This document shows, piece by piece, positions 5,108 to 9,900 of a DNA stretch of 9,900 nucleotides. The stretch is from contig CALWKT010000017.1 in NCBI GenBank assembly GCA_944381335.1, positions 1 through 9,900 of the forward strand, in the 5' to 3' direction. Source of the stretch: an uncultured Christensenellaceae bacterium (GTDB lineage Bacteria; Bacillota_A; Clostridia; Christensenellales; UBA3700). Numbering within the stretch: the stretch's first letter is position 1; every line of letters starts with the position of its first letter. A program made the position numbers and the translations under genes. The notes under the pieces are model-generated. The model made no database searches. It was not told the DNA's origin and saw only the letters and a list, made by a program, of their open reading frames with translations.

Positions 5108-5488
5108 ATGAACTATTCAAGGCAACGCGAGGCGGTATACAGCGTGCTGAGATCCACCAAGGATCACCCGAGCGCGGACTGGATATTCGGAGAATGTAAA
5201 AAGATCATTCCCGATATCGGGCTGGCGACCGTCTACCGCAATCTCGATCAGCTCGTCGCGTCCGGCAAAGCGATAAAGGTCCCCGTGGGTCAGGACAGGT
5301 ACAGATACGACGCAGACGTTTCGCTTCATTGCCACGGCGCCTGCCCGGTATGCGGCAGGGTCTGGGACGAGCACGTCTCCCCCTCTCTCAACGAAGCGCT
5401 TCTCAACGAGTGCAAAAACAACAACAGCGAAGGTTTCTCCCTCACCTTTTTCAGAGTGTGCGGGGAATGTAAAGCAAAACAAGGGTAA
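5108..5488 (+). CDS. perR: Fur-family peroxide-responsive repressor, PerR type
   Basis: Cytoplasmic metal-dependent repressor that loses DNA binding when peroxide oxidises its iron-ligating histidines. It has 126 residues, about 17 fewer at the N-terminus than Bacillus subtilis PerR; all five regulatory-site ligands match at a constant offset of 17: H20, D68, H74, H76 and D87 (H37, D85, H91, H93 and D104 in B. subtilis). An N-terminal winged helix includes HPSADWIF and the recognition-helix block LATVYRNLDQL. Structural zinc cysteines are C79/C82 (CPVC) and C118/C121 (CGEC). An Asp at the D85-equivalent favours PerR over Fur. The start ATG 5108 is 11 bases after AGGAGG. A rubrerythrin gene follows 50 bases later in the same operon, the usual PerR target in anaerobes, and a 7-1-7 box precedes the promoter. 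Confidence 0.9.
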   Translation: MNYSRQREAVYSVLRSTKDHPSADWIFGECKKIIPDIGLATVYRNLDQLVASGKAIKVPVGQDRYRYDADVSLHCHGACPVCGRVWDEHVSPSLNEALLNECKNNNSEGFSLTFFRVCGECKAKQG

Positions 5489-5538
5489 TAATAAAAAATA
5501 AAAAACAATACAATCAATAAAATCGGAGGATTATAATT

Positions 5539-6081
5539 ATGGCAAAGTTTGTATGCACGATATGCGGTTACGTTCACGAGGGCGACAGCGCTCCCGAAAA
5601 GTGCCCCGTTTGCGGCGCTCCCGCAAGCAAATTCGACAAGATGACTGAAGAGATGGTCTGGGCTGACGAGCACAGAGTCGGCGTCGCTCAGGGTCTCGAC
5701 GAAGAAGTCGTTCAGGGTCTCAGAGAGAACTTCAACGGCGAATGTGCGGAAGTGGGCATGTACCTCGCAATGAGCAGACAGGCAGAAAGAGAAGGCTATC
5801 CCGAGATCGCTGAAGCTTACAAGAGATACGCTTTTGAAGAAGCTGAACATGCGGCTAAGTTTGCTGAACTCCTCGGCGAAGTTCTGACAAACGACACCAA
5901 GAAGAACGTCAAAATGCGCATGGAAGCTGAAAACGGCGCGTGCAGCGGCAAGATGAAGCTTGCTAAACGCGCTAAAGAACTCGGCTACGACGCGGTACAC
6001 GACACCGTTCACGAAATGGCTAAGGACGAAGCAAGACACGGTTGCGGCTTCAAGGGTCTTTACGATCGTTTCTTCAAGTAA
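5539..6081 (+). CDS. rbr: Reverse rubrerythrin (rubredoxin domain first)
   Basis: Non-haem diiron peroxidase that reduces hydrogen peroxide to water with electrons from NADH via rubredoxin-type partners; cytoplasmic. In its 180 residues the rubredoxin-like iron site comes first (C6, C9, C22, C25 in FVCTICGY and KCPVCGAP), followed by the four-helix ferritin-like domain. Diiron ligand motifs: E68 and E71 in [13 protein letters not shown]101xxH104 in [10 protein letters not shown], a Glu in RMEAENGAC, and E164xxH167 in AKDEARHG. This order is the reverse of classical rubrerythrin, hence reverse rubrerythrin, which is typical of clostridia where it supports air tolerance. GGAGGA at 5525-5530 is the ribosome binding site. 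The gene is second in the operon with perR and is closed by the terminator at 6107-6145. Confidence 0.93.
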   Translation: MAKFVCTICGYVHEGDSAPEKCPVCGAPASKFDKMTEEMVWADEHRVGVAQGLDEEVVQGLRENFNGECAEVGMYLAMSRQAEREGYPEIAEAYKRYAFEEAEHAAKFAELLGEVLTNDTKKNVKMRMEAENGACSGKMKLAKRAKELGYDAVHDTVHEMAKDEARHGCGFKGLYDRFFK

Positions 6082-6106
6082 GATAACACAACTATCTTTA
6101 TATTGC

Positions 6107-6145
6107 AAAAACCCTCTCACGGCATTGCCGGAGGGGGTTTTCTTT
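6107..6145 (+). terminator. Rho-independent terminator of perR-rubrerythrin
   Basis: AAAACCCTCTC pairs with GAGGGGGTTTT (one mismatch), with an inner CGGC-ATT-GCCG stem, followed by a T-rich TTTTCTTT. It starts 25 bases after the rubrerythrin stop. The opposite strand also has a T run, so it may act as a second stop for the convergent glucan operon. Confidence 0.85.
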
Positions 6146-6221
6146 CATTTCAGATAAATATAACAAACAGTGTTTAAGCGGCAAATTACCGAAACCACAG
6201 CATTAAAAGCCCTGACAATAT

Positions 6222-6243
6222 AAAAAGTCTCTGCTTTTAGACT
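6222..6243 (-). terminator. Weak terminator of the glgP operon
   Basis: On the minus strand AGTCT-(8 bases)-AGACT is followed by TTTT, beginning 16 bases after the stop of the GH13 gene. The stem is only five A/T-rich pairs, so it is probably inefficient and backed up by the stronger hairpin at 6107-6145. Confidence 0.4.
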
Positions 6244-6258
6244 GCTCCGTTGAGAAGA

Positions 6259-8088
6259 TCACGCGTTCACCGGGCTTTCAAAAACGATCACGCCGTTATT
6301 CGCGAGTTTGGAACCCTGCGCGACGGTATTCCCGGTCAACAGATCCTTTACGTCCGCCTTAAGGCTGAGCGCTTTTGCGGCGCCGGCGGTATTTACCGCA
6401 ACGACGACTTTTTTCTCTTTTGCGCGACGCTCAAGATATACTATACCGCCCGATTCGTAAAGTCTGGTACTTCCCGTCACCTGGCTTCTGAATTTCTTGC
6501 GCAGCTCGCCGAGTTTCTTGTAGTGTCCGAGTATCTCCGTATCCTGGTTGTTCCAGTTCATAGGTTTGCGGCAAAGAGGATCTTCATAACCCTGCATTCC
6601 CGATTCGTCGCCGTAATATATCGAAGGTATTCCCGGCAGGAAGAACTGAAGCGTGGACGCCAGCTTCAATCTCGCCTTTGCCGTCGCCAGGATCTCTCCT
6701 TCAAGCACAACTTCGGCTTTTGCGAACTTGTCCATGCCGTTCACGTTGTAGTCGCTGAGCCTGTTCAGCACTCTGACCGTATCGTGAGATCCCACCAACG
6801 TCATCGTGCAGTCGAGAGACTTCTTGGGATAATTTTCTATTATCGTCATCACCGCTTCAACAAAAGCGCGCGGTCTGCCGCCTCTCGCAAGGTTTATGAT
6901 CGCATCCTTGAACGGATAGTTCATCACGCCGTCGAGTTCTTTGCCCAGCAGATAATGTCTGCGCCTGGAATAACTGATCTTGTTTGAAGCGTCCTCCCAT
7001 ACCTCTCCTATCAGCAGTTTTCTTTCGCTGACGGATTTGACGGCAATGCGGATCTGCTCGACAAATTCTTCAGGAAGTTCGTCCACAACGTCAAGTCTCC
7101 ATGCGCTCACGCCCAGTCTCGACCATTTGTCTATCACGCCGTCTTTCCCGAATATCAGCTTGCGGTAACCTTCCGCCTTTTTGTTCACCGTCGGGCATAC
7201 GGTCACTCCCCACCAGCAACGGTACTCGTCCGGGTATCTGACGAAATCGTACCAACGGTAATACGGGGACTGTTTTGACTGATATGCGCCCAGGCTGTCG
7301 TACGAGCCGAACTTGTTGAAATATCTGCTGTCCGCTCCGGTATGGTTGAAAACGCCGTCGAGCATTATGTAAATGCCTTTGCGTTTCGCCTTTTCTATCA
7401 GCTCCCTGAACTTTTCTTCATTGCCGAGAAGTGGGTCAAGGACCATATAATCGCCCGTGTCGTAACGGTGATTTGACGAAGACCTGAAGATCGGAGAAAG
7501 ATATATCAACGTCACCCCGAGGCTTTTAAGATAATCCAGCTTGTCTATTATGCCCTGAAAATTTCCGCCGTAAAAATCGTTGGCGCGGTATACGCCGTCA
7601 GCGTCTCTGAGCGTGAGAGGATCGTTCCAGTTCTTGTAAACGGAATGAGTGGACGTATCCACGCCCTTGTCGTTGCCCTTGCAGAACCTGTCGACGAAAA
7701 TGTGATAGATCACTCCGCCTTTAAAGCGCATTGGAGTTTCGTAATCGCTTGAAAAAACCGTGAGCTGAAAGCTACCTTTTGTGCGGGGATTGACATATTC
7801 GGTCATTCCCTCTTCGCTGAATATTTCAAATTTATACCAATAAAGCCCCGCCTTGGGAGCCGTGATCCTGACGCCGAAAACGCTGTTTGTCCCGTCCTCA
7901 GTCTTGCCTTTGTACTCAAGCTGATAACGGGTCACGCATCCCGTGGCGTCGTCGGTCAACGCAAGGACGAAGCAGTTTATGAAAACGCCGTCCTGCGCGT
8001 ATGCCGTAAAATCTAATTTGGAGCCTTCCTTGACTGCGCCGAAAGGGCGTTTGCAGTCCTTCGAGCGGCTGTCAAAACGAAATTGCAT
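6259..8088 (-). CDS. GH13 alpha-glucanase, cyclomaltodextrinase/neopullulanase-like
   Basis: A 609-residue cytoplasmic enzyme (no signal peptide) that should hydrolyse alpha-1,4 bonds of maltodextrins, cyclodextrins or debranched glycogen. An N-terminal beta-sandwich region (about 1-118, CBM34-like) precedes the (beta/alpha)8 domain: IYHIFVDRF (127-135), the conserved YDTGDY (209-214), DGVFNHTG (244-251), the nucleophile D333 in WRLDVVDE, the acid/base E362 in IGEVWED, and the stabilising D436 in VGSHDT. PGIPSIYYGDE (485-495) and a C-terminal beta domain complete it. The domain order fits GH13 subfamily 20 better than secreted alpha-amylases. Its ATG lies two bases after the glgP stop (TAA-TA-ATG) with no strong ribosome binding site, so translation is probably coupled to glgP. 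Exact substrate preference cannot be read from sequence. Confidence 0.88.
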   Translation of the reverse strand: MQFRFDSRSKDCKRPFGAVKEGSKLDFTAYAQDGVFINCFVLALTDDATGCVTRYQLEYKGKTEDGTNSVFGVRITAPKAGLYWYKFEIFSEEGMTEYVNPRTKGSFQLTVFSSDYETPMRFKGGVIYHIFVDRFCKGNDKGVDTSTHSVYKNWNDPLTLRDADGVYRANDFYGGNFQGIIDKLDYLKSLGVTLIYLSPIFRSSSNHRYDTGDYMVLDPLLGNEEKFRELIEKAKRKGIYIMLDGVFNHTGADSRYFNKFGSYDSLGAYQSKQSPYYRWYDFVRYPDEYRCWWGVTVCPTVNKKAEGYRKLIFGKDGVIDKWSRLGVSAWRLDVVDELPEEFVEQIRIAVKSVSERKLLIGEVWEDASNKISYSRRRHYLLGKELDGVMNYPFKDAIINLARGGRPRAFVEAVMTIIENYPKKSLDCTMTLVGSHDTVRVLNRLSDYNVNGMDKFAKAEVVLEGEILATAKARLKLASTLQFFLPGIPSIYYGDESGMQGYEDPLCRKPMNWNNQDTEILGHYKKLGELRKKFRSQVTGSTRLYESGGIVYLERRAKEKKVVVAVNTAGAAKALSLKADVKDLLTGNTVAQGSKLANNGVIVFESPVNA

Positions 8089-8090
8089 TA

Positions 8091-9900
8091 TTATTTAACG
8101 CTTTTGCTTTCCTTTACCGGTTTGAGGTTCCAGATCCTTGTCGCGTATTCCTTAACGCTTCTGTCCGAGGAGAAGAATCCTGCGTTTGCGGTGTTCATAA
8201 GAGACATCCTGCCCCATCTCTCCCTGTCGCTGTAAGCCCTGTCAAGCCTGTCGTGCGCGTCGCAGTAAGACTGGAAGTCGGCAAGCACTTTGTAGTGATC
8301 TGCATTTCCGCCGCCGCCCACCGTCAGACTATCGGCAATCTCACCGAAATTCACGCCGGCAATGCCGTGTCTGAGACCGTCGATGACCGCCTTGATACGC
8401 GCGTTGTTGTTGTAATATCTGGTCGGCTCGTAACCGTTTCTGCAAAGTTCTTCAATCTCGCTGGCGAGAAGTCCGAAGATGAAGATGTTCTCGTCTCCCA
8501 CTCTCTCGTGTATCTCGATATTTGCGCCGTCCATCGTGCCTATCGTGACCGCGCCGTTGATCATGAACTTCATGTTGCCGGTACCCGAAGCCTCCTTGCC
8601 TGCGATAGATATCTGCTCCGAAACGTCGGAAGCGGGCATGATCTTTTCTGCGAGAGTCACGCGGTAATTTTCAAGGAATATCACCTTTATCTTGTCGTTG
8701 ACCTCGGGATCGTTGTTTATCAGAGTGCCGAGCGAATAGATGAGACGTATTATCTGTTTTGCCATATAGTAACTGGACGCCGCCTTTGCACCGAAGATAA
8801 ACGTTCTCGGGTTCATCTGAATGCCGGGGTTGCTCTTGATCTTGTAGTAAAGGTCGAGAATGTGCAACGCGTTGAGGAGCTGCCTCTTGTACTCGTGCAG
8901 ACGCTTGACCTGGACGTCGAAGATCGAATCCGGATCAATGGACACTCCCGTCGTCTCTTTGACGTAATTGGAGAAATCCACCTTGTTCTCACGCTTTATT
9001 TCAAGCCACCTGTCCAGCACGTCTCTTTTGCCCTTGAACTGTTCGAGTTTCTTGAGCTCGTCTGCGTCCTTGAGGAAAGAATCGCCGATAAGTTCAGTGA
9101 TGAAAGACGAAAGTCTGGGGTTTGCCTGGCACAGCCATCTGCGGTAAGTGATGCCGTTGGTGACGTTGGTGAAAACGGTCGGATTCATCTTGTAATAATC
9201 GTTGAATACGTCGTTCTTCAGGATCTCGCTGTGGAGTTCTGAAACGCCGTTGACCGTATGCGACGCGGCAAGGCAGAGGTTCGCCATCTTGATCTGATTG
9301 TGAGAGAGAATCGCGTTGTAAGCGACCTTGTTCCAGTCGTTGGGATAGAACTCCCACAGCTTGTTGCAGAATCTCTGGTTGATCTCGCCGATGATCTGAT
9401 ATATACGCGGCAGGAGCTGCCTGAACAGGTTCTCCGGCCATTTTTCGAGCGCTTCTGCCATGACGGTGTGATTGGTATACGAAATCGTCCTCGTCACGAT
9501 GTCCCACGCCTTTTCCCAGCTGTATCCGTACTCGTCGAGAAGAAGTCTCATAAGTTCGGGTATGCAAAGGGTCGGGTGCGTATCGTTGATGTGGATCGCA
9601 ACTTTGTCGGGGAGAGAATCGAGCGTGCCGTAGTCTCTCAGATGCGTCTTGAATATCGATTGTATCGATGCGGAAACGAAGAAATATTGCTGTTTGAGTC
9701 TGAGCATCTTTCCTTCAGTGTGGTGGTCGGCAGGATAAAGCACCTTGGTGATGCTCTCCGCAAGCGCCTTGTTTTCAAGGGACTTGACGTATTCGCCCTG
9801 AGCAAAAAGCTGCATGTCGAAATCGACGGGAGCTTTTGCCGTCCACAGACGGAGTTTGTTGACCGCGTCAACGTTGTAACCGCTTATATTCATATCGTAC
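8091..9900 (-). CDS. glgP: Glycogen/maltodextrin phosphorylase, C-terminal three quarters (5' end outside window)
   Basis: Pyridoxal-phosphate enzyme (GT35) that releases glucose 1-phosphate from the non-reducing ends of glycogen or maltodextrin. About 603 codons are present, and the reading frame runs off the window edge (codons for Y-D precede the ATG at 9893), so that ATG is internal and roughly 200 N-terminal residues are missing. Landmarks: SGYNVDAVNKLRLWTAK, AIHINDTHPTL, YTNHTVMAEALEKWP, TNVTNGITYRRWL, VQVKRLHEYKRQLLN, and the cofactor loop EASGTGNMKFMINGA with the PLP lysine codon at 8568-8570, then GTMDGANIEI. The gene ends with TAA at 8093-8091, two bases before the GH13 gene. The pair would supply glucose 1-phosphate and shorter maltodextrins in the cytoplasm. 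Glycogen versus maltodextrin preference is undecided. Confidence 0.96.
   Translation of the reverse strand, partial: YDMNISGYNVDAVNKLRLWTAKAPVDFDMQLFAQGEYVKSLENKALAESITKVLYPADHHTEGKMLRLKQQYFFVSASIQSIFKTHLRDYGTLDSLPDKVAIHINDTHPTLCIPELMRLLLDEYGYSWEKAWDIVTRTISYTNHTVMAEALEKWPENLFRQLLPRIYQIIGEINQRFCNKLWEFYPNDWNKVAYNAILSHNQIKMANLCLAASHTVNGVSELHSEILKNDVFNDYYKMNPTVFTNVTNGITYRRWLCQANPRLSSFITELIGDSFLKDADELKKLEQFKGKRDVLDRWLEIKRENKVDFSNYVKETTGVSIDPDSIFDVQVKRLHEYKRQLLNALHILDLYYKIKSNPGIQMNPRTFIFGAKAASSYYMAKQIIRLIYSLGTLINNDPEVNDKIKVIFLENYRVTLAEKIMPASDVSEQISIAGKEASGTGNMKFMINGAVTIGTMDGANIEIHERVGDENIFIFGLLASEIEELCRNGYEPTRYYNNNARIKAVIDGLRHGIAGVNFGEIADSLTVGGGGNADHYKVLADFQSYCDAHDRLDRAYSDRERWGRMSLMNTANAGFFSSDRSVKEYATRIWNLKPVKESKSVK

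Noticed and set aside
5529..5543. PerR-box-like TTATAATTAT over the rubrerythrin start codon
   Set aside because: Only one half matches, and the rest runs into the ATG and codon 2; AT-rich translation-initiation sequence explains it.
5326..6120. Minus-strand ORF of 264 codons across perR and rubrerythrin
   Set aside because: Antisense to two well-supported genes and their terminator; low-complexity Phe/Ser/Val content typical of a shadow frame.
6250..6987. Plus-strand ORF of 245 codons antisense to the GH13 gene
   Set aside because: Complement of the conserved GH13 C-terminal region; no independent evidence of coding.
8253..9242. Plus-strand ORF of 329 codons antisense to glgP
   Set aside because: Shadow of the glycogen phosphorylase reading frame; no promoter or ribosome binding site and a composition rich in H, R and V without domains.

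Overview
The window reads as chromosome of an anaerobic, fermentative Bacillota (Clostridia-like) bacterium. The basis is the mix of protein families: a bifunctional aldehyde/alcohol dehydrogenase AdhE, a PerR plus reverse-rubrerythrin peroxide defence pair, a NusG-domain-II/ApbE pair, a UPF0371 (DUF1846) protein, and cytoplasmic alpha-glucan breakdown by glycogen phosphorylase and a GH13 enzyme. Base composition is moderate and codon use looks even. I see no insertion sequence, phage gene, CRISPR array, tRNA or rRNA. Species cannot be fixed from this sequence.

Layout, left to right. 1-494 (minus) is the N-terminal third or less of the aldehyde dehydrogenase half of AdhE, cut by the window edge. 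Upstream of it lies a consensus sigma-A promoter (TTGACA-17-TATAAT) bracketed by two 18-bp Rex-type operators, so this fermentation gene is probably NADH/NAD+-controlled. 708-1423 has no recognised gene. It does hold a second perfect promoter on the plus strand, a 21-bp-spaced direct repeat at its -35, a Shine-Dalgarno with a 22-codon ORF, a lysine/serine-rich open frame and a bidirectional terminator: an orphan transcription unit of about 420 nt. 1424-3077 (minus) is a two-gene unit: the lipoprotein flavinyltransferase ApbE, then a small membrane-anchored NusG domain II protein. A divergent promoter region (3078-3270) carries an imperfect Rex-like site. 3271-4764 (plus) is a UPF0371 protein ending in a textbook terminator.

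4805-5034 holds a diverged 52-bp tandem repeat. 5035-6145 is a compact stress operon: a Fur/PerR-type 7-1-7 box, a consensus promoter, perR, reverse rubrerythrin and a terminator. 6222-9900 (minus) is a glycogen/maltodextrin operon in which glgP (5' end outside the window) is followed after two bases by a GH13 cyclomaltodextrinase/neopullulanase-like enzyme.

Together the genes describe an anaerobe that stores or scavenges alpha-glucans, ferments with ethanol production under redox control, probably modifies an extracytoplasmic flavoprotein, and scavenges peroxide with a rubrerythrin under PerR. I did not find a clearly new multi-gene system. The strongest unexplained item is the orphan transcription unit at about 921-1402. 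A second recurring feature is very short or absent predicted 5' leaders: several -10 boxes lie directly against the ribosome binding site or start codon.
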